Of a stretch of 64,000 nt of DNA, positions 29,165-37,599 are shown piece by piece. The DNA lies in assembly GCF_014334055.1 (NCBI RefSeq), contig NZ_CP060490.1, positions 1 through 64,000 on the forward strand. Reading direction: 5' to 3'. The notes under the pieces are model-generated. The model was not told where the DNA came from and did not search any database. It saw only the letters and a list, made by a program, of their open reading frames with translations. Position numbers and translations under genes: made by a program. This DNA comes from Oscillibacter hominis (GTDB lineage Bacteria > Bacillota > Clostridia > Oscillospirales > Oscillospiraceae). Within the stretch, counting starts at the first letter, position 1; every line of letters starts with the position of its first letter.

Positions 29165-30274
29165 ATCAATATACAAGTCGAAACAGAACAGCTGATGGAA
29201 GATTGGAAGCGGCTGCATCAGATTCCGGAAATTGGATTTCATGAATATCAGACCTCGGGGTATCTGCGGTCCAGGCTGGAGTCACTGGGGTTTGAAGTCC
29301 GTTCCATTGCCGGGACGGGCCTGCTGGCTGCCCTGCACGGGTCGGAGCCGGGACTGTCCATCGGGCTGCGGGCGGATATGGACGCCCTGGAATTCAACAA
29401 CGAAGACGGCAGCAAAACCCTGTGCCATGCCTGCGGGCATGACGCCCACTGCGCCATGGTGCTGGCGGCGGGAGCCCAGGTGGCCAGACAGGGGATCCGC
29501 AGGGGAACGCTGTATCTGCTGTTTCAGCCGGCGGAGGAGACGATCTGCGGCGCCAGCGCCGTTGTCCGGGACGGGGGCCTGCCCCATCTGGACGGGCTGC
29601 TGGGCATGCACTTGCGGCCAAAATCCGAACTGCCCCTGGGCCAGGCCACGGCGCAGCTGATGCACCAGGCCACCATCCCTATGACGGTCACGTTTTACGG
29701 AAAGGCGGCCCACGGCGCCCGGCCCTTTGAGGGCGTCAATGCGCTGTCGGCGGCAGCGGAGACCATTGTCCAGGTGGACCGCTTGAAAATCCATACCGAT
29801 CAGAGCTGGTCCGCAAAGGCCACCAATGCCCATTGCTTCGACAACATGCACAACGTGATCCCCGAGCGATGCAGCGTGACCTTTGACCTGCGCGCCCAAA
29901 GCAACGCCCTGGGGGACCAGCTGACCCAAGCGGTGCTGGAATGTGCCAATCAAAGCGGGGAAAAGGTAGGCTGCCGCGTGAGTTGTGATAAAGTCCATGG
30001 TTATGCGGCGGAGTACGACCCCGGGCTGGTGACGGTCTGCGAGGAGGCCATCCGGGAAGTGTTGGGCGATGTTGCGCCGCCGGTGCACACCTTGGGCAGC
30101 GAGGATTTTCATGCCTACCATATGGAGGGGGGAATCCCCGTGGCCTATATGGGCCTGGGGGCGGACCTGGTTCCCGGGCTTCACAGCCGGGACATGCGCT
30201 TTAACCCGGATTGCCTTCCCGTTGGCGTTCAAATCCTCTGCCGCTGTGTCGGCAGACTGCTGGAACTGAAGTGA
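29165..30274 (+). CDS. M20 family amidohydrolase (aminoacylase/carboxypeptidase type)
   Basis: Metal-dependent hydrolase of the M20D group, which cleaves N-acyl or peptide bonds of small substrates. Visible: LHQIPEIGFHE, GLRADMDALEF, CHACGHDAHC metal site, FQPAEE with the catalytic Glu, and GSEDFHAY. Length is about 370 residues. The start is unusual: promoter elements exclude the ATG at 29117, while an excellent GAGGTGAT at 29153-29160 is followed at ideal distance by ATC (29165), not ATG. GTG 29156 and ATG 29193 are the other in-frame choices. I take the ATC position as the likely N-terminus with low certainty. Neighbours suggest it trims an acylated or amide-linked compound for the adjacent catabolic locus. 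Confidence 0.85.
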   Translation: MNIQVETEQLMEDWKRLHQIPEIGFHEYQTSGYLRSRLESLGFEVRSIAGTGLLAALHGSEPGLSIGLRADMDALEFNNEDGSKTLCHACGHDAHCAMVLAAGAQVARQGIRRGTLYLLFQPAEETICGASAVVRDGGLPHLDGLLGMHLRPKSELPLGQATAQLMHQATIPMTVTFYGKAAHGARPFEGVNALSAAAETIVQVDRLKIHTDQSWSAKATNAHCFDNMHNVIPERCSVTFDLRAQSNALGDQLTQAVLECANQSGEKVGCRVSCDKVHGYAAEYDPGLVTVCEEAIREVLGDVAPPVHTLGSEDFHAYHMEGGIPVAYMGLGADLVPGLHSRDMRFNPDCLPVGVQILCRCVGRLLELK

Positions 30275-30295
30275 TCTCCTCTCTCTGACTCATAT

Positions 30296-30338
30296 GGGAA
30301 AAGCGGGTGCCGGATGGATGCCGGCACCCGCTTTTCCC
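30296..30338 (+). terminator. Terminator after the M20 gene
   Basis: A perfect 18-bp stem (30296-30313 with 30321-30338) around a 7-base loop, with A-run and T-run inside the ends of the stem. It can work for both converging genes. Confidence 0.8.
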
Positions 30339-30344
30339 GCGCAA

Positions 30345-30378
30345 AAAATGCGGCTCCACTGCAGTGGAGCCGCATTTT
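30345..30378. terminator. 34-bp perfect palindrome, terminator for rpiR-type gene
   Basis: A perfect 34-bp palindrome with A-run and T-run ends folds into a long hairpin on either strand. It lies seven bases after the previous hairpin and just downstream of the minus-strand RpiR gene. A bidirectional terminator is the simplest reading. Confidence 0.75.
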
Positions 30379-30403
30379 ATCCTGTATTGCTTCAAAAACC
30401 GTG

Positions 30404-31291
30404 TCACACAAGCCAGTGCTCCGCGCTGGGGCAGGTCTCCGTAAGCACGCTGTGCAGACGGGAGAGGTTCTCGCTGAAGGCGGAATAGCGTTCCTTGCTG
30501 TCGGAGACATAGATGGAGGCCAGCAGGTTGATGAGAGAGATGGGCGCGGTCATGGAGTTGAGGAAAATGGCGTTTTTGGTGACGCTGGTCAGCACCACAT
30601 CCGCAAACTGTGCGCCGGCAGCGGAGACGTTGTCGGAAAAACAGAGGATTTTGACGTCCTGGACGTCGTGGAGGTGGCGGGCCAGCGCGATGGGGAACTG
30701 GGTATAGGGCGCGTAGGAGAAGAGAATCAGCAGGTCGTCCGGCTGGAGCAGCGCCAGGTGGTACAAAAGGTCGGGAATGCTCTTTCCCCCTAAGTTGACC
30801 ACATCCACGCCGAGGCGCTGGAACCGCTCGGCAAACACGTTGGAGACAATGGCTGCGTAGTCGTAGGCCAAAAGATAAATCCGGTCCGCGTTTTTCAGCA
30901 GTGACAGGGCCTTGGCAAAATCCGCCTCGCTGACATGGGCAAAGGTCTGCTTCAGCGCCTTGATCTCAGATTCGGCGATGGCGGCGCTCACATTGCTTTT
31001 CCCGTCATCCTTTAAGATGGCAGTCTTAATCTTCTCGTTGGGCGACATCCACTGGGTAATGTAGCTTTGCAGCTTGCTGCGCATGTCCAGAAAGCCGGAA
31101 CAGCCGATCTGCCGGGAGAAGCTGAGGATGGTGGCCTCCGTGGTGCCGGTGGCGGCGGAGAGCTGTTTTAAGGTGAAAAAGCAGCTGGTGTCTGGATGCT
31201 GGAGCAGATAGTCCGCAATCCTTCGCTGGGTGCGGCTGAGGGATTCATAGGAGGCTTGAATGACGGAGAGGATATTTGTGTTGTTGTTCAT
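30404..31291 (-). CDS. RpiR/MurR family transcriptional regulator
   Basis: 295 residues. An N-terminal helix-turn-helix of the RpiR type (LKQLSAATGTTEATILSFSRQIG, about 43-65) is followed by a SIS domain (about 120-260) that usually binds a phosphosugar or related ligand. I start at 31291 (MNNNTNIL), although the ribosome binding site there is weak (aaagtg). It faces away from the symporter operon, separated by a 274-base A/T-rich region, and probably controls that operon and perhaps the M20/Nif3 pair. The ligand is unknown. Confidence 0.9.
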   Translation of the reverse strand: MNNNTNILSVIQASYESLSRTQRRIADYLLQHPDTSCFFTLKQLSAATGTTEATILSFSRQIGCSGFLDMRSKLQSYITQWMSPNEKIKTAILKDDGKSNVSAAIAESEIKALKQTFAHVSEADFAKALSLLKNADRIYLLAYDYAAIVSNVFAERFQRLGVDVVNLGGKSIPDLLYHLALLQPDDLLILFSYAPYTQFPIALARHLHDVQDVKILCFSDNVSAAGAQFADVVLTSVTKNAIFLNSMTAPISLINLLASIYVSDSKERYSAFSENLSRLHSVLTETCPSAEHWLV

Positions 31292-31434
31292 CACTTTAAT
31301 ACCAATACCATAAATTTTGTAAAAGGATTTTGACCAATCATAGCATAATAGAGGAGAAGATGCAAGAAATTTTGTGATTTTCACACAAATAAATAAAAAA
31401 TTATAAACAATTTTAGCGTATTTACTGGAATTTT

Positions 31435-31519
31435 AAATTAAAGCAAACAAGAGCATATGCTATATTTTTAAATAAAATTAAAGTAAATAATTGACTTTTA
31501 AAGAAGGATCGGGTATGAT
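31435..31519 (+). promoter_or_regulatory. Symporter operon promoter with two upstream direct repeats
   Basis: TTGACT at 31491-31496 and TATGAT at 31514-31519 (17-base spacer) precede the operon at 31566. Upstream are two copies of AAATTAAAGYAAA, at 31435-31447 and 31475-31487, exactly 40 bases apart, about four helical turns. The second ends three bases before the -35 box. They are candidate sites for the divergent RpiR-family regulator or for upstream-element binding by RNA polymerase. Confidence 0.6.
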
Positions 31520-31565
31520 GCAAATAGAAGCTGCTGCTTCGAATCAGGAATAAGGAGTGAGAAAA

Positions 31566-31805
31566 ATGAAGGATCGCTTCAACACGATCTGGGGAGCAAT
31601 TTTCACAGGGCTATTTGTCCTGATCATGCTCCCGCTTCCCTGCTTTGTCAACGAGTCGTACATCCCGGGGCCCTTTGGCGTACCCAACTACATCTATGGG
31701 TGGCTTGCTGTGGGAGTCACCACCGTGATCTTGATTCTGATTTGGACCAGGATGGCGCTGAAAAGGCCTGAATATCACGAATTCGATGAGAAGGAGGACA
31801 AATAA
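31566..31805 (+). CDS. Small two-helix membrane protein, symporter partner
   Basis: 79 residues with two hydrophobic helices (about 8-24 and 43-66) and a charged C-terminus. It ends directly at the start codon of the sodium:solute symporter, the arrangement seen with YhdT/DUF3311-type partners of such symporters. I start at 31566, eight bases after aaggag, three codons inside the longest frame. It probably assists assembly or function of the transporter; this is inferred from position and size. Confidence 0.78.
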   Translation: MKDRFNTIWGAIFTGLFVLIMLPLPCFVNESYIPGPFGVPNYIYGWLAVGVTTVILILIWTRMALKRPEYHEFDEKEDK

Positions 31806-33284
31806 ATGCCTGAAGTAGCAGTCAATCCCGTGCCGTTTTTTGTGGTCATCGGCCTCTATATAGTGCTGATGGCGGGCATCGGCATCTATGCGACCCGGCA
31901 TACCAACACCATGCAGGATTATTTCGTCCTCAGCGGCAAGGCCGGGTTCATTGTCAGCGGCATTGCCTACGCGACCACCCAGTACAGCATGGGCACCTTC
32001 CTGGGCACGCCCGGCACGATTTACGGCATCGGCTATGCCGGCATGGGCATCAATGTCCCCGGCGTCGCCTTCTCTCTGGTGATTCCCGCGATTTTCATCG
32101 GCCGCAGGCTGGTCACCCTGGGCCATCGGGAAGGCTTTTTGACCCTGTCCGACTATCTCTCCGACCGCTATGAGAACAAAAAGATGAGCGGCGTGCTGGG
32201 CGTCATGATGCTCTGCTTCCTGATTCCCATGATGGGTGCGCAGATTCTGGGTGCCGGCATTTTGGTCAATGTGTTCACCGGCCTTCCCAACTGGGTCGGC
32301 ATCGTGGGCATGGGCGTCATCGTCATCGGCTACTGCATGACCGGAGGCATGCGCGGCGCCATGATGACCGATGTGGTCCAGGGCGTTCTGATGTTCGGCG
32401 CGGCCATTGCCGCGTTTGTGATCTGCCTGGTGATGGGCGGCGGCATGAGCAGCCTCAATGAAAGCCTGGCCAAGATCGGCGAATCCTTTATGACCTTCCC
32501 CGGTGCCAACGGCGCCATGCCCTGGGGCTACTACGTTTCCAACATTCTGCTCTGGTCCTTCTTCACCATGGGCCAGCCCCAGCTGTTCACCAAGTTTTTT
32601 GCCATGAAGGATCACAAGACCATGTTCCGCTCCGTGATCCTGGCCACTGTGGGCATGATGCTGACGTGCACCATGTGCTCCTGGGCCGGTGTGCTGGGCT
32701 ATCCGCTCATCGGTGAGCTGAGCAACCACGATTACATCATCCCCGTCATCATCCAGCGCGGACTGCCCCCTGTTGTGGCCTCCGTGTTCATTGCCGGCAT
32801 CGCCGCCGCCGGTATGTCCACCATCGACGGCGTTCTGATCACTGCCACCTCCGCCGCCACCCGCGACATCTATCAGAAATTCATCAACCCCAAGGCCAGC
32901 GACGAGTTCATCATGAAGATCTCCAGGTATGTGACCATTGTGATCGGCGTCATTGTCATCATTTTCGGCTGCGCCCAGCCCGGCAGCATTTTTATCATCA
33001 ACACCTTTGCCTTTGCGGGCATGGCCATGTTCATCGTGCCGGTGTTGTTCGGCATGTATTGGAAAAAGGCCACCTGCCCGGCCGCAATCGCGTCCATTGT
33101 CAGCGGCGTGGTCACGCTGATCGCCTGCACCAAGGTGCCTGCGCTCAAGGCCATGATCCACGGCTTCCACGCTGTGGTGCCCGCCGCCGTGGTGGCAGCG
33201 ATTGTGATGTTTGTGGTCAGCCTGGCCACGCAGAAGTATGCTGCCTCGGAGGAGACCCTGAAGCGGCATATGCTCGTCAAGTGA
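31806..33284 (+). CDS. Sodium:solute symporter (SSS family)
   Basis: 492-residue transporter with about 13 hydrophobic segments. The family region near SGIAYATTQYSMGTFLGTPG and the GIAAAGMSTIDGVLITATSAATRD stretch, which holds the conserved sodium-site serines, are present. Members import amino acids, carboxylates, sugars or pantothenate. The following genes for a creatininase-like protein, a LarA-type racemase and malic enzyme favour an organic acid or amide substrate. The start codon abuts the previous stop. Confidence 0.92.
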   Translation: MPEVAVNPVPFFVVIGLYIVLMAGIGIYATRHTNTMQDYFVLSGKAGFIVSGIAYATTQYSMGTFLGTPGTIYGIGYAGMGINVPGVAFSLVIPAIFIGRRLVTLGHREGFLTLSDYLSDRYENKKMSGVLGVMMLCFLIPMMGAQILGAGILVNVFTGLPNWVGIVGMGVIVIGYCMTGGMRGAMMTDVVQGVLMFGAAIAAFVICLVMGGGMSSLNESLAKIGESFMTFPGANGAMPWGYYVSNILLWSFFTMGQPQLFTKFFAMKDHKTMFRSVILATVGMMLTCTMCSWAGVLGYPLIGELSNHDYIIPVIIQRGLPPVVASVFIAGIAAAGMSTIDGVLITATSAATRDIYQKFINPKASDEFIMKISRYVTIVIGVIVIIFGCAQPGSIFIINTFAFAGMAMFIVPVLFGMYWKKATCPAAIASIVSGVVTLIACTKVPALKAMIHGFHAVVPAAVVAAIVMFVVSLATQKYAASEETLKRHMLVK

Positions 33285-33296
33285 GGACGGATTGAT

Positions 33297-34061
33297 ATGT
33301 TTCTGGAACGAATGACCACTGCGCAGGCGGAAGCCGCGCTGAAAAGAGACCCCATTGCCGTCCTCCCTCTGGGCAGCACAGAGCAGCATGGGCCCCAGTG
33401 CGCCCTGGGCACCGACTTCCTGGTCCCAAGAAACCTGGCCGAACGGGTGGAGGCCATGGAGGGCATGGAGAATGTGGTGGTCCTGCCCACCATTCCCTTT
33501 GGCGTGTGCGACTATCACATGAGCTTTTCCGGAACCATCAACATCGGCTACGAGGGCCTTTACATGCTGCTGAGCAAGGTGACGAAGGCCATGATGCAGC
33601 ACGGGGTGCGCCGCTTTGCGGTCATCAACGGCCACGGGGGCAACACGCCGGCCATTGACCAGGCGGCGCTGGAGGTGTACCGGGCCGGAGGCATTCTGGC
33701 CAGCATCGACTGGTGGAGCGTGGTGGGCCAGATCGACCAGCGCTTTGCCAACGGGGGCCACGGGGACATCCTGGAGACCTCCGCCATGATGGCGGTGGAC
33801 GAGCGCTGTGTGGATTTGAGCCTGTGCAGGGACATGAACCCGGGGCAGCCCACGGAGGAAATTTCCGCGAAGTACATCCAGGCCATTCACTTTCGGGGCG
33901 GCACAATCCGTCTGGCCCGTGACACGAGAGAGCTTGCGCCCAGCGGATGGTTTGGCCCCGGCGATCCCCGAGGCTCCACCCGGGCCCACGGCGAGGCAAT
34001 GCTGGAGGTCTGCGCGGAGTATATCCGTGACTTTTTGGTGGAATTCCGCAAACTTCTGTAA
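33297..34061 (+). CDS. Creatininase family amidohydrolase
   Basis: 254 residues. The metal-binding residues of the creatininase/MftE superfamily are present: Glu29 and His31 in GSTEQHGP, Asp40 in GTDF, the NGHGGN loop near 116-121, and a later Glu in GDILETSAMM. Family members open cyclic amides or cleave short peptides. The start at 33297 follows gaggac. It is the third gene of the symporter operon; its substrate may be the imported compound, but that is inferred. Confidence 0.88.
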   Translation: MFLERMTTAQAEAALKRDPIAVLPLGSTEQHGPQCALGTDFLVPRNLAERVEAMEGMENVVVLPTIPFGVCDYHMSFSGTINIGYEGLYMLLSKVTKAMMQHGVRRFAVINGHGGNTPAIDQAALEVYRAGGILASIDWWSVVGQIDQRFANGGHGDILETSAMMAVDERCVDLSLCRDMNPGQPTEEISAKYIQAIHFRGGTIRLARDTRELAPSGWFGPGDPRGSTRAHGEAMLEVCAEYIRDFLVEFRKLL

Positions 34062-34078
34062 AAATCCATGTGCGGGAT

Positions 34079-34114
34079 GTGCAGGGAAGCCGGGTTCAGC
34101 CGGCTTCCCTGCAC
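34079..34114 (+). other. 15-bp hairpin between creatininase and racemase genes
   Basis: A perfect 15-bp stem (34079-34093 with 34100-34114) with a 6-base loop and no T-run. It probably stabilises or marks processing of the operon mRNA rather than terminating it. Confidence 0.55.
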
Positions 34115-34146
34115 TGTCGAGTGTGCCTGCACGATGAGGTGAAAGC

Positions 34147-35406
34147 ATGTATTTGGAATTTAAAATCGGCACGTCTCGGCAGGGCGTTGAGGTGGATGAA
34201 AAAAACCTCATGGGAGTGCTGGAGCCCAACAAGCTGCCGCCGGGGCCCTGCGGGGAGGAGGCGGTCAAAAACGCGCTGGCCGCGCCCATTGGGGCCCGGC
34301 CCCTCCGGCAGATCGTGCACAAGGGGGAGACAGTGGCCATTGTCACCAGCGACATCACCCGTCCCATGCCCACCCATGCGGTGATGCCCGCACTGCTGGA
34401 CGAGCTTTACGCGGGCGGCGTGGCGCCGGAGGACATCACGCTGGTGTTTGCCCTGGGAAGCCACCGCGGCCATTCGGAGGAGGAAAAGCGGCATCTTGCC
34501 GGTGAGCGGGCCTGGGCGGAGATCCACTGTGTGGACCTGGATGCGGCGGACTGCGTCGACATCGGGACGACCTCCCGGGGAACCCCGGTGGACATCGACC
34601 GGCGGGTGGCCCGGGCCGATCGCCGCATCTGTCTGGGGAACATTGAGTACCACTATTTTGCCGGATACTCCGGAGGCGCGAAGGCGATTATGCCCGGCGT
34701 ATCCACCCGGGCGGCCATCCAGGCCAACCACAGCGCCATGGTGCTGCCGGAGGCCCGGGCGGGCCGCCTGGAGGGCAATCCCGTGCGGGAGGATATCGAA
34801 GAGGCGGCGTCCATGGTGGGCGTTGACTTCATCCTGAATGTGGTGCTTGATCCCCGCAAGCAGATTTTGCGGGCCTTTGCCGGCGATGTGACGGCGGCCC
34901 ACCGGGCGGGCTGTGCTTTTTTGGACACCCTCTACCAAAAGAAAATCCCCCAAAAGGCGGATATTGTTTTGGTCTCTCAGGGCGGAGCGCCCAAGGACCT
35001 GAACCTATATCAGACACAGAAGGCGCTGGACAACGCCGCCCAAGCAGTGCGGGATGGCGGAGTCATTGTTTTGATCGGCTCGTGCAAAGAGGGCCTGGGG
35101 GAGGAGACCTTTGCCCAGTGGATGGAGTCCGCGCCCACGGCCCGCTCCCTGATTGAGCGGATTCAAAAGGAATTCCGGCTGGGAGGGCACAAGGCAGCGG
35201 CCATCGCCATGGTGCTGGAAAAGGCAGAGGTCTACCTGGTCTCCGAGCTGGAGGATCAGCAGGTGGAGCAGCTTTTTTTAAAGCCATTCCACACAGTGGC
35301 GGAGGCCTATCGGGCGGCACTGGCACGGTGCGGGACGGAGGCGGCGGTGCTGGCCATGCCCTATGGCGGCTCCACACTGCCCCGGGTAGAGAAACCGCTT
35401 TTGTAA
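34147..35406 (+). CDS. LarA-family nickel-pincer racemase/epimerase
   Basis: 419 residues of the lactate racemase superfamily, which interconverts 2-hydroxyacid stereoisomers with a nickel-pincer nucleotide. Residues equivalent to those of Lactiplantibacillus LarA are visible: His106 (GSHR), His169 (EYHYFAGYSGGAK), the cofactor Lys179 and His195 (ANHSAM), plus DITRPMP. The gene lies 13 bases before malic enzyme copy 2, which makes malate a strong guess for substrate; malate racemases are known in this superfamily. The larB, larC and larE cofactor genes are not in the window and must be elsewhere if the protein is active. Confidence 0.88.
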   Translation: MYLEFKIGTSRQGVEVDEKNLMGVLEPNKLPPGPCGEEAVKNALAAPIGARPLRQIVHKGETVAIVTSDITRPMPTHAVMPALLDELYAGGVAPEDITLVFALGSHRGHSEEEKRHLAGERAWAEIHCVDLDAADCVDIGTTSRGTPVDIDRRVARADRRICLGNIEYHYFAGYSGGAKAIMPGVSTRAAIQANHSAMVLPEARAGRLEGNPVREDIEEAASMVGVDFILNVVLDPRKQILRAFAGDVTAAHRAGCAFLDTLYQKKIPQKADIVLVSQGGAPKDLNLYQTQKALDNAAQAVRDGGVIVLIGSCKEGLGEETFAQWMESAPTARSLIERIQKEFRLGGHKAAAIAMVLEKAEVYLVSELEDQQVEQLFLKPFHTVAEAYRAALARCGTEAAVLAMPYGGSTLPRVEKPLL

Positions 35407-35419
35407 AAGGAGAATCGAA

Positions 35420-36595
35420 ATGGACTATGGGAGAGAATCACTGAAGAAGCACTATGAGTGGAAGGGGAAGCTGGAGGTAGCGCCGCGGGCGGCGGTGGAC
35501 AGCCGGGAGGCGCTGTCGCTGGCCTATACGCCTGGGGTGGCGGCGCCCTGTTTGGAGATAGAGAAGGACGTGGAGAAGAGTTATGAGCTGACCCGGCGGT
35601 GGAACACGGTGGCCGTGGTCACGGACGGGTCAGCCGTGCTGGGGCTGGGCGACATCGGGCCGGAGGCGGGCATGCCGGTGATGGAGGGCAAGTGCGTCCT
35701 CTTCAAGGCCTTTGGGGGCGTGGACGCCATCCCACTGTGCATCAGGAGCCAGGAGGTGGAGGAGATCGTCAACACGGTGGCGCTGCTCGCCGGCTCCTTC
35801 GGCGGCGTGAACCTGGAGGACATCTCCGCGCCCCGGTGCTTTGAGATCGAGAAAAAGCTGAAGGAGCGCTGCGACATCCCCATCTTCCACGACGACCAGC
35901 ACGGCACCGCGGTGATCACGCTGGCGGGCCTGAGCAACGCGCTGAAGGTGGTGGGGAAGAAGAAGGAGTCGGTCCGGGTGGTCATCAACGGCGCCGGCGC
36001 GGCCGCGGTCTCCATCGCGCGGCTGCTGCTCAGCGCTGGCTATGGGGACATTACCCTCTGCGACCGGCGCGGTGCGATCTATGAGGGCCGGGAGCAGGGG
36101 ATGAACTGGATCAAGGAGGAGGTGTCCCGCCACACCAACCGGTCAAGGCGCGCCGGCTCCCTTGCGGAGACGCTGGCAGGGGCGGACGTGTTCATCGGCG
36201 TGTCCGCGCCGGGCATGGTCACACGGGAGATGGTGCGGACGATGAACCGGGACGCCATCGTGTTTGCCTGCGCCAACCCCACGCCGGAGATTTATCCCGA
36301 CGAGGCCAAGGCCGGGGGCGCGGCGGTGACGGCCACCGGGCGCAGCGACTACCCCAACCAGATCAACAATGTGCTGGCGTTCCCGGGCATCTTCCGGGGT
36401 GCGCTGGACGCACGGGCCAGCGACATCAACGACGCAATGAAGATCGCGGCGGCCACCGCCCTGGCCGGCCTCATCGAGGAGGACCGGCTCTGCGCCGACT
36501 ATATCATCCCCGCCGCCTTTGACCCCCGGGTCAAGGGGGCTGTGGCGGCTGCCGTGGCCCAGGCCGCCCGCGATTCCGGCGTGGCAAGGATATGA
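35420..36595 (+). CDS. NAD(P)-dependent malic enzyme, copy 2
   Basis: 391-residue malate to pyruvate decarboxylating enzyme, nearly identical to the product of 1908-3083 (differences K112E and E145K). All motifs are intact: LAYTPGVAAP, EGKCVLFKAFGG, DDQHGT and NGAGAA. It follows the LarA-family gene by 13 bases with a strong aaggag ribosome binding site and is the last gene of the symporter operon. Here it would oxidise L-malate produced by the racemase. This copy stops with TGA, copy 1 with TAA. Confidence 0.95.
   Translation: MDYGRESLKKHYEWKGKLEVAPRAAVDSREALSLAYTPGVAAPCLEIEKDVEKSYELTRRWNTVAVVTDGSAVLGLGDIGPEAGMPVMEGKCVLFKAFGGVDAIPLCIRSQEVEEIVNTVALLAGSFGGVNLEDISAPRCFEIEKKLKERCDIPIFHDDQHGTAVITLAGLSNALKVVGKKKESVRVVINGAGAAAVSIARLLLSAGYGDITLCDRRGAIYEGREQGMNWIKEEVSRHTNRSRRAGSLAETLAGADVFIGVSAPGMVTREMVRTMNRDAIVFACANPTPEIYPDEAKAGGAAVTATGRSDYPNQINNVLAFPGIFRGALDARASDINDAMKIAAATALAGLIEEDRLCADYIIPAAFDPRVKGAVAAAVAQAARDSGVARI
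35420..36595 (+). repeat. Direct repeat copy B (whole malic enzyme gene)
   Basis: Second copy of the 1.18-kb direct repeat, partner of 1908-3083. Homology begins at the start codon (only gaa shared upstream) and ends at the last sense codon. Recombination between the copies would delete or loop out 33.5 kb, including the arginine, glucan and molybdenum operons. Confidence 0.93.
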
Positions 36596-36673
36596 GTCTT
36601 TGACCGTAAGCGGACAGAGTGGAATTTGGGGCGCTTTGATGGCGATTCCGTCGGAGAGTGAGACTAAAATAAG

Positions 36674-36710
36674 AGGATGCCTGGAACCATCTGGTTCCAG
36701 GCATCCTTTG
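36674..36710. terminator. Hairpin between malic enzyme copy 2 and rpsI
   Basis: A perfect 15-bp stem (36674-36688 with 36693-36707) with a 4-base loop, followed by ttg on the plus strand. It lies between convergent genes and probably ends transcripts from one or both sides. Confidence 0.65.
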
Positions 36711-36727
36711 ACAATAATTTGAAACGA

Positions 36728-37132
36728 TCAGCGCTTGGAGAACTGAGGCGCGCGGCGGGCGGCTTTGAGGCCGTACTTCTTGCGCTCCTTCATACGGGGG
36801 TCGCGGGTCAGGAAACCGGCCTTCTTCAGGATGGGGCGGTATTCCTCGTTGGCCAGCAGCAGGGCCCGGGCAATGCCGTGGCGCAGGGCGCCGGCCTGGC
36901 CGGAAACGCCGCCGCCGGTGACGGTTGCCACGATGTCCATTTTACCCACGTTGTCGGTGGCGGCCAGAGGCTGACGGACCACCATCTTCAGGGTGTCCAG
37001 GCCGAAATACTCCTCGATGTCACGGCCGTTGATGGTGATGGAGCCGGTGCCGTTGGGGAACAGATGGACGCGTGCGACAGAAGACTTTCTGCGGCCGGTA
37101 CCATACAGATAAGGCTTTTTAGACTGATACAT
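36728..37132 (-). CDS. rpsI: 30S ribosomal protein S9
   Basis: 134 residues with the S9 N-terminal [13 protein letters not shown] and the conserved basic C-terminal tail ending in FSKR that reaches the P site. It is 13 bases behind rplM, the standard L13-S9 operon. Length is normal. Confidence 0.98.
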   Translation of the reverse strand: MYQSKKPYLYGTGRRKSSVARVHLFPNGTGSITINGRDIEEYFGLDTLKMVVRQPLAATDNVGKMDIVATVTGGGVSGQAGALRHGIARALLLANEEYRPILKKAGFLTRDPRMKERKKYGLKAARRAPQFSKR

Positions 37133-37145
37133 GACTTACTCCTCC

Positions 37146-37577
37146 TTATTCTACGGTCCAAACCTCAGGCTTCTGGGCCTGCTGTTCGTAATTTTCGTCG
37201 GCGTAGATGCGCAGGCGCTTCAGGGAATCCTTGGTCACGGTGTTGCGGGGCATCATACCGCGGATGGCGACGCGCATGGCGGTCTCGGGCTTGTCCTGCA
37301 TCAGGATGCGGTAGGGGGTCTCCTTGAGGCCGCCCACCCAGCCGGAGTGGGTGCGGTAGATCTTCTGGGTCATCTTCTTGCCGGTCAGAACGGCCTTGCC
37401 CGCGTTGATGATGATCACGCAGTCGCCGCAGTCGGCATGGGGGGTGTAGGTGGGTTTATTCTTGCCGCGCAGCAGATCGGCGGCAGCCACAGCGGTCTTG
37501 CCCAGGGGCTTGCCGGCAGCGTCCAGAATGTACCACTTGCGCTCAATGTTGGCCTTGTTTGCCATAAAAGTGGACAT
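37146..37577 (-). CDS. rplM: 50S ribosomal protein L13
   Basis: 143 residues, starting at the ATG at 37577 behind aggaggaa. Family landmarks include WYILDAAGKPLG, RGKNKPTYTPH, GWVGGLKE and GMMPRN. First gene of the L13-S9 operon with its own promoter. The longer frame to 37688 lies in the promoter-leader region and is not used. Confidence 0.98.
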   Translation of the reverse strand: MSTFMANKANIERKWYILDAAGKPLGKTAVAAADLLRGKNKPTYTPHADCGDCVIIINAGKAVLTGKKMTQKIYRTHSGWVGGLKETPYRILMQDKPETAMRVAIRGMMPRNTVTKDSLKRLRIYADENYEQQAQKPEVWTVE

Positions 37578-37599
37578 GGTTCTTCCTCCTGTATCTTGT

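Noticed and set aside
31611..34373. A 920-codon open frame on the minus strand across the symporter and creatininase genes.
   Set aside because: The plus-strand genes show clear family motifs throughout; the antisense product is His/Gly-rich low complexity without any recognisable domain.
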